From assembly GCF_000516515.1 (NCBI RefSeq), contig NZ_KI911784.1:186001-250000 (forward strand): a DNA stretch of 64,000 bases. Reading direction: 5' to 3'. The notes under the pieces are model-generated. The model had not been told where the DNA came from, searched no databases, and was given only the letters and a program-made list of their open reading frames with translations. Source of the stretch: Chloroflexus sp. Y-396-1 (GTDB lineage: Bacteria > Chloroflexota > Chloroflexia > Chloroflexales > Chloroflexaceae). The translations under genes and the position numbers were made by a program. Below, piece after piece: positions 37,210-45,508 of this stretch. Every line of letters starts with the position of its first letter. Positions within the stretch are counted from its first letter, which is position 1.

Positions 37210-40200
37210 ATGGAACACTTACCGCCATGGCTTCGCAACGTACCACTGCCCCCTCCGCCAACCGACGCTGATGACACGCCGGACTGGTTGCGTGGTATTG
37301 ACAGTTTTACGCCGCCACCATCAACAGCGGCGCGCACACCTGATTGGTTGACAGAACCGGCAGAGCAGACGGAGGCAGCCAGTATTCCTGATTGGTTGGC
37401 TGAACTACAGGCTGAAGTGACCGATCCACTGGCCGAGTCTGGTGCACAAACCCCTTGGATCGGTGACGTGAAACCAGAACCTACTGCTGAACGGCCATCA
37501 GCCTTCGGCACAGCCGATTGGTTACAAGGTTCAGACGATGAACCACCGCCGACGACCAGTTCGCGCTTACGAATGCCGGTTGGGCCAACCGATTGGCTAC
37601 GCAGCATGGGGCATGAAGAGGAGGGCGAATCTGCGGCCCAAGAACCAGCGGCAGAAGCGGCTAACCTTGATCTTGATAGCGGTGTCCCGGACTGGTTGCG
37701 CGAATTGAGTGAAGAGGAAATTACGCAGGCGTTAGCCACTACGACGCCTGAACCATCGTCAACTGTAACCGCAGCAAACACTCCGTCCGAGCCGGAACCG
37801 GCCGATTGGCTGAGTGAACTAGACCGTTTATCATCTGATACAAAGGCTCCAACACGCGATTGGCTGCAAGAGGGGACAGCAAATGATGAGACGATCCTGG
37901 CAACCAACGTACCCGAATGGTTAACACCAGATCAACCGTTGACTCCTGAGACATCAGCACCAGATTTACCACCATGGCTACAGAACATTGCTGGCGATGA
38001 ACCACCTGCTGCACCCGGCTCAGTACGTCTCGATCTGCCGTCCTGGTTGCTTGAGGAAGACTCACCCCAATTGCCAACAGTTGCACCCGACGCCCCGACA
38101 TTACTGGCCGACAGCAATGTTATGTTCCCGCAGAGCGGTGCTGTTGATCAAGATATTCCAGCCTGGTTGAAAACGGAACCTCCTGCATCCGTACCAGAAG
38201 CATCAGCCGACATTCCAACATGGCTACGCGAATTAGAATCTACTGAGCAGGCAGAACAACAATCTACAGAATCTGAGGCACCAGCCTGGCTACAAGAAGC
38301 CGAACCAGCCACCGCCGAGGCACCTGACTGGCTGCGTGCGGCTGAACCGCCGACCAGTGATGTGCCTGCCTGGTTGCAAGAAGCCGAACCAGCCGCCACC
38401 GAGGCACCTGCCTGGTTGCAAGCGGCTGAACCACCGGCCGCCGATGTGCCTGCCTGGTTGCAAGAAGCCGAACCGGCTACCGCCGAGGCACCTGACTGGC
38501 TGCAAGCGGCTGAACCGCCGACCAGTGATGTGCCTGCCTGGTTGCAAGAAGCCGAACCGGCTACCACCGAGGCACCTGACTGGCTGCAAGCGGCTGAACC
38601 GCCGACCAGTAACGTGCCTGACTGGTTGCAAGAAGCCGAACCGGCCACCGCCGAGGCACCTGACTGGCTGCAAGCGGCTGAACCACCGGCCGCCGATGTA
38701 CCCGCCTGGTTGCAAGAAGCCGAACCGGCTACCACCGAGGCACCTGACTGGCTGCAAGCGGCTGAACCACCAGCCGCCGATGTGCCCGCTTGGTTGCAAG
38801 AAGCCGAACCGGCCACCGCCGAGGCACCTGACTGGCTGCAAGCGGCTGAACCACCGGCCGCCGATGTACCCGCCTGGTTGCAAGAAGCCGAACCGGCTAC
38901 CACCGAGGCACCTGACTGGCTGCAAGCGGCTGAACCACCAGCCGCCGATGTGCCCGCTTGGTTGCAAGAAGCCGAACCAGCCACTGCCGAGGCACCTGAC
39001 TGGTTGCAAGCGGCTGAACCGCCGACCAGTGATGTGCCTGCCTGGTTGCAAGAAGCCGAACCGGCTACCACCGAGGCACCTGACTGGCTGCAAGCGGCTG
39101 AACCGCCGACCAGTGACGTGCCTGCCTGGTTGCAAGAGGCCGAACCGGCTACCACCGAGGCACCTGGCTGGCTGCAAGCGGCTGAACCGCCGACCAGTGA
39201 CGTGCCTGCCTGGTTGCAAGAAGCCGAACCAGCTACCACCGAGGCACCTGACTGGCTGCAAGCGGCTGAACCGCCGACCAGTGACGTGCCTGCCTGGTTG
39301 CAAGAGGCCGAACCGGCTACCACCGAGGCACCTGGCTGGCTGCAAGCGGCTGAACCGCCGACCAGTGACGTGCCTGCCTGGTTGCAAGAAGCTGAACCAG
39401 CTACCGCCGAGGCACCTGACTGGCTGCGTGCGGCTGAACCGCCGACCAGTGACGTGCCTGCCTGGTTGCAAGAAGAGACCGGTGCACCGTCAGCCACCCC
39501 CGTCACTGACGTACCCGCTTGGTTGCAAGAAGCTGAACCAGCTACCGCCGAGGCACCTGACTGGCTGCGTGCGGCTGAACCGCCGACCAGTGATGTGCCT
39601 GCCTGGTTGCAAGAAGCCGAACCAGCTACCACCGAGGCACCTGACTGGCTGCGTGCGGCTGAACCGCCGACCAGTGACGTGCCTGCCTGGTTGCAAGAAG
39701 AGACCGGTGCACCGTCAGCCACCCCCGTCACTGACGTACCCGCTTGGTTGCCAGAAGCTGAACCAGCTACCGCCGAGGCACCTGACTGGCTGCGTGCGGC
39801 TGAACCGCCGACCAGTGACGTGCCTGCCTGGTTGCGCGAAGAGACCGGTGCACCGTCAGCCACCCCCGCCACTGACGTACCCGCTTGGTTGCAAGAAGCT
39901 GAACCAGCTACCGCCGAGACACCTGACTGGTTGCGTGCGGCTGAACCATCCGCTGCCGATGTGCCCGCCTGGTTGCAAGCGGCTGAACCGCCGACCAGTG
40001 ATGTGCCTGCCTGGTTGCAAGAAGAGACCGGTGCACCGTCAGCCACCCCCGCCACTGACGTACCCGCTTGGTTGCAAGAAGCTGAACCAGCTACCACCGA
40101 GGCACCTGACTGGCTGCGTGCGGCTGAACCGCCGACCAGTGATGTGCCTGCCTGGTTGCAAGAAGAGACCGGTGCACCGTCAGCCACCCCCGTCACTGAC

Positions 40201-41775
40201 GTACCCGCTTGGTTACAAGAAGCTGAACCAGCTACCGCCGAGGCACCTGACTGGTTGCGTGCGGCTGAACCATCCGCTGCCGATGTGCCCGCCTGGTTGC
40301 AAGAAGCTGAACCAGCTACCGCCGAGGCACCTGACTGGTTGCGTGCGGCTGAACCATCCGCTGCCGATGTGCCCGCCTGGTTGCAAGCGGCTGAACCGCC
40401 GGCCGCCGACGTACCTGCCTGGCTGCAAGCGGCTGAACCACCTGCCGCTGACGTGCCCGCCTGGTTGCAGGAACCGTCATCCGGTACGGTTGATACCCCA
40501 GACTGGTTAGTGACCAATGCACCGGCAGCAGCAATACCGTGGTTAGAGGCAGGGTCAGCTCAATCTAGCCCCGTTACTGAACCACCACCAACGACAAGCT
40601 CGACCAGTGATGAATTCTTAAGCGGAGCCGAATTACCACCCTGGTTGCGAGCTTCATCCGAACGAGTAGCTGAGCCAGCAGTAACACCTTCATTAAGCTG
40701 GTTGCAACGTCTGGGAAGTCGTGAAGCTGACGAGAGTGAAGCAGTTTGGGCAGGGGCTGAGGTGACTGTCGTGAGACCACCATTGCCTGCCCCTACTCAG
40801 CGCACTTCTGATCAGATAGCGGCAGTTGCATTACTCGAACGCCTGCTTCAATCACCATTACCGGTAACAATGCCCACTGAGCAACCTGTTGTCGCCCGTC
40901 GTCGTTTACCGGTTCTTGAACAATTGCTGGCACTGGTGTTATTGCTTGCTATCCTCATTGGTCTGTTGTTTCCAGGTCTGACTGCAACACTGACAAATCA
41001 GGTGCAACCATCACCGGCAGCAGTTGCACTCTATGATCAGATCGCCAGTCTGGGGAGCGAAGATGTGGTCTTGATCGCATACGAGTGGGGAGCGCAACGT
41101 GTTGCTGAATTGCGGCCACTCGAATCAGCATTGCTTGCCGAATTGACTGACGAGCGAACGAAGCTCATTATTGTCAGTACCGACTTGCAGGGTACCCTGC
41201 TCTCGTTTGATCTGATTGGGCCATTGCGGGCTGCCGGTTACAACAACGAGAACGGTGTAACCTTTGGTGGTCGTGATTATGTGCTGCTCGGTTATCGGCC
41301 GGGTGGTGAGCTTGCCTTACGTAGTCTGGCCCTCGATCTACGTGCCGAATTGCGCCGCGATTATACCGGCCAAGATGCAACCGCTGGATTACTGGCGACC
41401 CGGCCTGACGGTACGCCCCGAATTGAGAAGCTAAACGATCTGGCAATGATCGTCGTTCTGGCCGATCAGGTGCAGGATGTGCAAGCCTGGATGGAACAAA
41501 TTCACAGTGCAGCCCCAGACGTGCCGATTGCATTCTTGCTCCCACAAGAGGTTTATCCACAGGTACTGCCGTACCTGCGTTTACCTGGTGTCTACGCGGT
41601 AGCCGGCCAGCGCGGTGCTATCGATTTACTGGCCGCGGGAAATGCGGACGAAAAAGCAGCGTATGCACTTTCCTTTCAGACATGGTCAACGCTGGTGTTT
41701 ATTGGCGTGCTGGTTCTGGGAGTGCTGATCGTTGGGATTGGTCGTTTGTCTCACTTGATACGAGGTAAATACTGA
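37210..41775 (+). CDS. Giant membrane protein with ~52 tandem 14-residue Trp-Leu repeats
   Basis: 1521 residues. Residues 1-356: acidic, Pro/Glu/Thr-rich, with about 14 irregular (P)xWL motifs. Residues ~357-1102: about 52 units of 14 residues, VPAWLQEAEPATxE alternating with APDWLxAAEPPTSD, so a 28-residue (84-bp) higher-order period. Five units carry a 19-residue variant, QEETGAPSATPxTD. Then two more WL motifs, a membrane helix at ~1235-1262 (LEQLLALVLLLAILIGLLFPG), a ~230-residue globular domain (VVLIAYEWGAQRVAEL, DYVLLGYRPGGELAL, IAFLLPQE), and a C-terminal helix (TLVFIGVLVLGVLIVGIG). The C-terminal domain resembles no family I recognise. Its stop overlaps the next gene (1 bp). Confidence 0.85.
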   Translation: MEHLPPWLRNVPLPPPPTDADDTPDWLRGIDSFTPPPSTAARTPDWLTEPAEQTEAASIPDWLAELQAEVTDPLAESGAQTPWIGDVKPEPTAERPSAFGTADWLQGSDDEPPPTTSSRLRMPVGPTDWLRSMGHEEEGESAAQEPAAEAANLDLDSGVPDWLRELSEEEITQALATTTPEPSSTVTAANTPSEPEPADWLSELDRLSSDTKAPTRDWLQEGTANDETILATNVPEWLTPDQPLTPETSAPDLPPWLQNIAGDEPPAAPGSVRLDLPSWLLEEDSPQLPTVAPDAPTLLADSNVMFPQSGAVDQDIPAWLKTEPPASVPEASADIPTWLRELESTEQAEQQSTESEAPAWLQEAEPATAEAPDWLRAAEPPTSDVPAWLQEAEPAATEAPAWLQAAEPPAADVPAWLQEAEPATAEAPDWLQAAEPPTSDVPAWLQEAEPATTEAPDWLQAAEPPTSNVPDWLQEAEPATAEAPDWLQAAEPPAADVPAWLQEAEPATTEAPDWLQAAEPPAADVPAWLQEAEPATAEAPDWLQAAEPPAADVPAWLQEAEPATTEAPDWLQAAEPPAADVPAWLQEAEPATAEAPDWLQAAEPPTSDVPAWLQEAEPATTEAPDWLQAAEPPTSDVPAWLQEAEPATTEAPGWLQAAEPPTSDVPAWLQEAEPATTEAPDWLQAAEPPTSDVPAWLQEAEPATTEAPGWLQAAEPPTSDVPAWLQEAEPATAEAPDWLRAAEPPTSDVPAWLQEETGAPSATPVTDVPAWLQEAEPATAEAPDWLRAAEPPTSDVPAWLQEAEPATTEAPDWLRAAEPPTSDVPAWLQEETGAPSATPVTDVPAWLPEAEPATAEAPDWLRAAEPPTSDVPAWLREETGAPSATPATDVPAWLQEAEPATAETPDWLRAAEPSAADVPAWLQAAEPPTSDVPAWLQEETGAPSATPATDVPAWLQEAEPATTEAPDWLRAAEPPTSDVPAWLQEETGAPSATPVTDVPAWLQEAEPATAEAPDWLRAAEPSAADVPAWLQEAEPATAEAPDWLRAAEPSAADVPAWLQAAEPPAADVPAWLQAAEPPAADVPAWLQEPSSGTVDTPDWLVTNAPAAAIPWLEAGSAQSSPVTEPPPTTSSTSDEFLSGAELPPWLRASSERVAEPAVTPSLSWLQRLGSREADESEAVWAGAEVTVVRPPLPAPTQRTSDQIAAVALLERLLQSPLPVTMPTEQPVVARRRLPVLEQLLALVLLLAILIGLLFPGLTATLTNQVQPSPAAVALYDQIASLGSEDVVLIAYEWGAQRVAELRPLESALLAELTDERTKLIIVSTDLQGTLLSFDLIGPLRAAGYNNENGVTFGGRDYVLLGYRPGGELALRSLALDLRAELRRDYTGQDATAGLLATRPDGTPRIEKLNDLAMIVVLADQVQDVQAWMEQIHSAAPDVPIAFLLPQEVYPQVLPYLRLPGVYAVAGQRGAIDLLAAGNADEKAAYALSFQTWSTLVFIGVLVLGVLIVGIGRLSHLIRGKY
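38278..40515 (+). repeat. 42-bp/84-bp tandem coding repeat in the WL-repeat gene
   Basis: About 52 units of 42 bp, most within 84-bp pairs such as gcctgcctggttgcaagaag + gcacctgactggctgcaagc. Units differ by point changes and five carry 15-bp insertions. The pattern suggests expansion by slippage or unequal recombination. Confidence 0.9.
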
Positions 41776-42425
41776 TGGATATTGCGATAACCTTTATTCC
41801 AGTTGTCCTGACCCTGCTGGTGTTTAGCCGTGTGCTCGGTGATACGCCGGCTTTTCGGCTGGTGCAATATCTGTTTGTTGGCGTTGCCCTCGGTTACGCT
41901 TTCGTTGTTGTCTATCATCAGGTGCTGCGACCGGCTGTTGTTGACCTGATTGCGGCTAGTGGTCAACCAGCGCTGGTTACCTGGCAGTTGATACCGTTTG
42001 TGTTGGCAGCCCTGTTACTTACTCGTGTCAGTGGCCAACAGACCAGTTCCTGGCTGGCAAACATTCCGTTGGCGATTATCTTCGGTGTCGGAGCAGCGCT
42101 GGTTGTTGGCGGTGCGATAGCCGGTACGATTCTGCCGCAAGTACTTGATTTTACCCGCGCCGATCTCTCATCACCGGCAGCAATTCTAGGAAGCATTGTG
42201 CTGATCTTTGGCTCGATTGCTACATTGCTTTCATTTTCACTGACACGCTTGTCTGATCCGCAACGACAACGCCAGATCGATCTGGTAGCTCGCATAGGAC
42301 GGTGGGTGTTATTATTGGCATTTGGCTTTTTCCTGGCTGGTAGTGTTAATTCCTACCTCGCCGCGCTCAATGAACGCCTGCTCTTCATCATCGACTGGAT
42401 GCGCATGGTTTCAGGGGGTAGTTGA
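41775..42425 (+). CDS. Polytopic membrane protein following the WL-repeat gene
   Basis: 216 residues with about seven hydrophobic segments (first DIAITFIPVVLTLLVFSRV; last two at ~175-210). Charged loop RLSDPQRQRQIDLVARIGRW. No family recognised. Overlaps the repeat-protein stop by one base (TGATGG), so translation is coupled. Likely membrane partner of the repeat protein. Confidence 0.72.
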   Translation: MDIAITFIPVVLTLLVFSRVLGDTPAFRLVQYLFVGVALGYAFVVVYHQVLRPAVVDLIAASGQPALVTWQLIPFVLAALLLTRVSGQQTSSWLANIPLAIIFGVGAALVVGGAIAGTILPQVLDFTRADLSSPAAILGSIVLIFGSIATLLSFSLTRLSDPQRQRQIDLVARIGRWVLLLAFGFFLAGSVNSYLAALNERLLFIIDWMRMVSGGS

Positions 42426-42547
42426 ACGTTCCCTCACTATTCTCGCCATAAAGCGAACGAACGTGGCGAAGACAGCCGAACAAGGAGAGCACAGCGTTCT
42501 TACACGCCCTTTTGGCGGAAGGAACCGCAGAAGATAAGGTACATAGC

Positions 42548-44572
42548 ATGGCAGACAGTGTGCAGGCGATACTAGCCGTTGAAATCGGTAGTCTGACGAC
42601 CAGAGTCTCGCTGATCGACCAAGTTGATGGTGAAAGTCGACTGATCGGTCAAGCTGAAACCCTAACCAGTCGTGAATTGCCATATCAGAATGTGTTCTTT
42701 GCGATACAGGAAGCAACTGCGCAATTAGCCGACCTTACCGGTCGTCAATTACTGCACGATGGGCGCTTGCTCATTCCACGAACCACTACTGGCGATGGTA
42801 TTGATGCAGTAGTAGTTGTTGCTTCTGCAATCGAACCGTTACGAGTCGTCGTGGCGGCGATTGCCTCTGACGTTTCGGCCCGAAGTGCATTGCATGCCAT
42901 TTGTGGGGTGCCGAATGTCGTGTTAGATGTGGTAACCCTGGATGATGTCTCACATCAACCTAGTCATACGCAGTCATGGATTGAGCGTCAACTTGAGAAG
43001 CTACTCCCACTCTCGCCAGACGTGATCGTCTTGACGGGTGGTATTGAGGGCAGCACCGTTGAGGCAATGAAGCGGCTGGCGCATCTGGTTCGTCTCAAGC
43101 TCTCCTTCACTGAAGCGATTAAACAACCGTTGCCAACAGTTATTTATGCCGGCAATACAGCCGCAGCATCAATCGTTCACACGATCCTTAGTGAACACAA
43201 CTGTGAATTGATAAGCGTAGCTAATGTACGACCCACTCTTAACCAAGAGATCGTAACCCCATTACGACAGGCGTTACTGGCTCGTTATGCAAGACAGTTG
43301 TCCGATTTGCCCGGCTTACATCATTTGGTAGATTCTGAAAAGGGAACGTTGCGCACGATGGTTGAAGCGCAATATGTGATGACGCGCTTCCTGGCTGAGC
43401 GACGAAAACAGCCGGTTTTGTTGGCAGATGTTGGTGCGACAACAACTACGCTGATCGCCGCTGCACCAGATCACGTAAGTGCTGCAATCCATGGGGTTTG
43501 TGGCACTGCATTCGGAGTCAGCAACTTGGTATGCGAAGTTAGCCCTGCAGCAATTGCACGCTGGTTGCCATTTGCGATTGAAGAGCAAGAACTGATCGAA
43601 CGAGTACTTCAGCGGACGTTACGTCCACAAACAATACCGGTAACTCGTGAGGATTGCTACCTTGATCTGGCGATTGTGCGCGAAGCGTTAGCATTGGGAA
43701 TGGCTACATTGCGCGATGAACAACCAGCCCTGACCTATAGCTATCTCGTAGTTAGCGGTGGTGCGCTGATCCATGCCCCCCATCCTGGGATGGCACTCCT
43801 AGCGATCCTCGATGGTTTGCAGCCAGCGTATGAGTTACCGGGTCTGTTGTTACCGATCCATCTCGACAGCCTGGGTCTACTAGCGGTATGTGGCGGAATA
43901 GCAGCACGCAGCGCCGACGCAGCCGTATCGGTTTTTGATCGCGATCTGCTGATGAATACGCCATTAGCAACCTGTATTGTGTTACAGGGCGGCAACCGGT
44001 TTGGCGATCCGATCGCTGAGGTTGAACTGATCACTGTTGGCGGTGGTAGTGAACAAATCCAGGTACGCAATGGCGATTTGCTCCGACTGCCGTTACCAAT
44101 TGGTCGTTATGCGCAGGTAAAGGTGCGACCACGAGCCAGTGTGCGCGTAGGAAAGGCTGCACCTGGTGAGGCGGTTGAGAGCGATCCGGCTGAAGTTCAC
44201 GGCAGCCTGCTTGGCCTAATCATCGATGCACGAGGACGACCACTCACCTTACCAGAGAATGGAGCAGAACGCCGACGACTTCTCTGGTCATGGTTGCGGG
44301 CAGTCGGCGCCGAGCACAGCGATAGTCCGTACCCTGAACCCATAACTGCTTTGCCAGCGATGCCAGAACCAGTGGTATCATCCACGCCAGTTGCGCCCAA
44401 GCAACGGCGAAGCTGGTTTGGACGCCGGAAACAAGTGCCAATACCACCAGAAATGACCTCATCACCAGGGGATACAGCACCAGCAGAAGCGCCCGGCGAC
44501 AATCTCGATGAGCTACGCCAGAAGGTTACTAAATCTGCGCGTCGGAATTGGTTCGGTCGGCGCAAATCGTAA
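42548..44572 (+). CDS. MutL/FtsA-like actin-fold ATPase with twin WFGRRK tails
   Basis: 674 residues from the ATG at 42548 (AAGG 10 nt before; an upstream in-frame TTG at 42512 also exists). Residues ~1-460 match the glutamate mutase MutL family of the ASKHA superfamily: AVEIGSLTTRVSLID (phosphate 1), VLLADVGATTTTLIAA (phosphate 2) and YLVVSGGALIHAPHPG (adenosine). A beta-rich part (~470-590) follows, then a Pro/Ala linker with two copies of a basic aromatic motif, RRSWFGRRKQ (near residue 622) and RRNWFGRRKS at the very C-terminus. It may be a membrane anchor, as in FtsA. No glutamate mutase genes are nearby, so its partner is probably the membrane cluster upstream. Confidence 0.78.
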   Translation: MADSVQAILAVEIGSLTTRVSLIDQVDGESRLIGQAETLTSRELPYQNVFFAIQEATAQLADLTGRQLLHDGRLLIPRTTTGDGIDAVVVVASAIEPLRVVVAAIASDVSARSALHAICGVPNVVLDVVTLDDVSHQPSHTQSWIERQLEKLLPLSPDVIVLTGGIEGSTVEAMKRLAHLVRLKLSFTEAIKQPLPTVIYAGNTAAASIVHTILSEHNCELISVANVRPTLNQEIVTPLRQALLARYARQLSDLPGLHHLVDSEKGTLRTMVEAQYVMTRFLAERRKQPVLLADVGATTTTLIAAAPDHVSAAIHGVCGTAFGVSNLVCEVSPAAIARWLPFAIEEQELIERVLQRTLRPQTIPVTREDCYLDLAIVREALALGMATLRDEQPALTYSYLVVSGGALIHAPHPGMALLAILDGLQPAYELPGLLLPIHLDSLGLLAVCGGIAARSADAAVSVFDRDLLMNTPLATCIVLQGGNRFGDPIAEVELITVGGGSEQIQVRNGDLLRLPLPIGRYAQVKVRPRASVRVGKAAPGEAVESDPAEVHGSLLGLIIDARGRPLTLPENGAERRRLLWSWLRAVGAEHSDSPYPEPITALPAMPEPVVSSTPVAPKQRRSWFGRRKQVPIPPEMTSSPGDTAPAEAPGDNLDELRQKVTKSARRNWFGRRKS

Positions 44573-45264
44573 TAGCGTTGTGTATGAAGACTTTTCTACG
44601 TTATTTTCTGTCCGGTAGAAAAGCGAACAGAGGTAGCGGAATGAGAGGGTTTCACCCTCCTGCGAGCAGGGAACTGAGAGCCTGATCAAAAACCCAGATT
44701 TCTCATTGGGGACGTACCCGTACCCATGTGACCACTGGGTGAGAGGGTGTCAACCTGCTTTCGCTCCAGCCATCCCTCGTTCCCTCTTCCTCTCCCCGTG
44801 TGGAAGAGGAAGGGGGCAAGGGGGAAGGTGAGGGTGCGCTAGGTGTGCTCCGCAGCGCCGGCGCTGAAACCGTTACCACCCGTTTCCATCGCGGCGAGGA
44901 AAGGCCTGCGGTGCCGGCCAACGTTCCCCGAACCATTCTGGAGATTTCATGATCGAGCCTCATCACAAGCCCAGGTTTTTGATGAGGCGCTTCGTTGCTC
45001 GCTACTTCAGCCGACGCCACTGCTGAGCACCACCCCGAGTTTCAGATCATGCTCGAGGGGTGATAGTCGGCTGATGCGCCAACCGATGAGTTCCCGCGAC
45101 AGACCACACAGCACGGACAGGCGACCCACGCTTTGCGAGAAACCGGGTAGATCGGGGAGCGCCGTCAGTACGTACATGTTCATGGTATTGCCCTGTCTAA
45201 GGTTGAGAACACTGAAAAGCCCTTCTATCTGACACCGTACAGCACATATTATCGCTACCTGTGG
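44573..45264. other. 690-bp gene-poor spacer before the arg operon
   Basis: A 9-bp stem, CTTTTCTAC (44591-44599) with GTAGAAAAG (44615-44623), follows the MutL-like gene and may end its transcript. A CT-rich palindrome lies at 44782-44816. A short minus-strand frame (45007-45183, start MNMYVLTALPDLPGF) has no clear support. No other gene seen. Confidence 0.55.
44782..44816. repeat. CT/GA-rich palindrome (dispersed family)
   Basis: CCCTCTTCCTCT pairs with AGAGGAAGGGGG (one wobble) around CCCCGTGTGGA. Same family as 9703-9737 and 52971-52997. Confidence 0.6.
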
Positions 45265-45270
45265 TATACT
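45265..45270 (+). promoter_or_regulatory. Extended -10 promoter of the arginine operon
   Basis: TATACT preceded by TGG in GTGGTATACT, 45 bp upstream of the leader peptide. It matches AGTGGTATAAT before pfkA. The -35 is weak, as expected for an extended -10 promoter. Confidence 0.6.
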
Positions 45271-45309
45271 ACTCTCGTCAATTGCGCAGGCGAGAAGGCG
45301 GTGCTTACG

Positions 45310-45411
45310 ATGTCTGTTATTATCCAACACTGCAATACGTACAGCGGTTTAGCCGTTTGTCACAATCGTCGTCACCGTCGTCATAGTCAGCCGGTCACAC
45401 GATCTGGCTAG
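45310..45411 (+). CDS. Candidate arginine-operon leader peptide (33 codons)
   Basis: ATG at 45310, with an AAGG-type site 10-14 nt upstream, to TAG at 45409-45411. The peptide has the run HNRRHRRHSQ (CGT CGT CAC CGT CGT CAT at 45367-45384), four Arg codons within six and one more Arg later. It lies between the operon promoter and a terminator-like hairpin, which is the layout of ribosome-mediated attenuation. Stalling at the Arg codons would leave CTGGCT (45404-45409) free to pair with GGCCAG (45444-45449) and block the hairpin. When Arg is plentiful the ribosome reaches the stop codon inside that strand and the hairpin forms. Translation and function are inferred. Confidence 0.7.
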   Translation: MSVIIQHCNTYSGLAVCHNRRHRRHSQPVTRSG

Positions 45412-45442
45412 CGGCGCCTGTGCTCTTGTAAGGATTGTTCTC

Positions 45443-45472
45443 AGGCCAGCTTGCCAGCACGCAGGCTGGCCT
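45443..45472 (+). terminator. Attenuator hairpin of the arginine operon
   Basis: AGGCCAGCTTGC (45443-45454) pairs with GCAGGCTGGCCT (45461-45472), 12 bp with one wobble, loop CAGCAC, followed by CTTCTATGT. It stands 36 bp before the first structural gene. Its 5' arm can pair alternatively with CTGGCT at the leader-peptide stop. Confidence 0.75.
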
Positions 45473-45508
45473 CTTCTATGTATCGACCTGTAAGTAGTGA
45501 AGGAACGT

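Noticed and set aside
38148-40517. Very long open frames on the opposite strand and in another plus frame inside the WL-repeat gene (up to ~790 codons).
   Set aside because: They arise because the 42-bp repeat has no stop in several frames. The protein they would make is only a mirrored repeat, and the membrane and globular ends exist only in the chosen frame.
45007-45183. Short minus-strand frame starting MNMYVLTALPDLPGF before the arg operon.
   Set aside because: It has a plausible start, but no ribosome binding site of note, no recognisable family and no partner gene. It may be a decayed fragment.
44843-45232. Plus-strand frame of ~130 codons.
   Set aside because: Cys/Arg/Pro-rich composition without a pattern, and it would overlap the opposite frame and palindrome.
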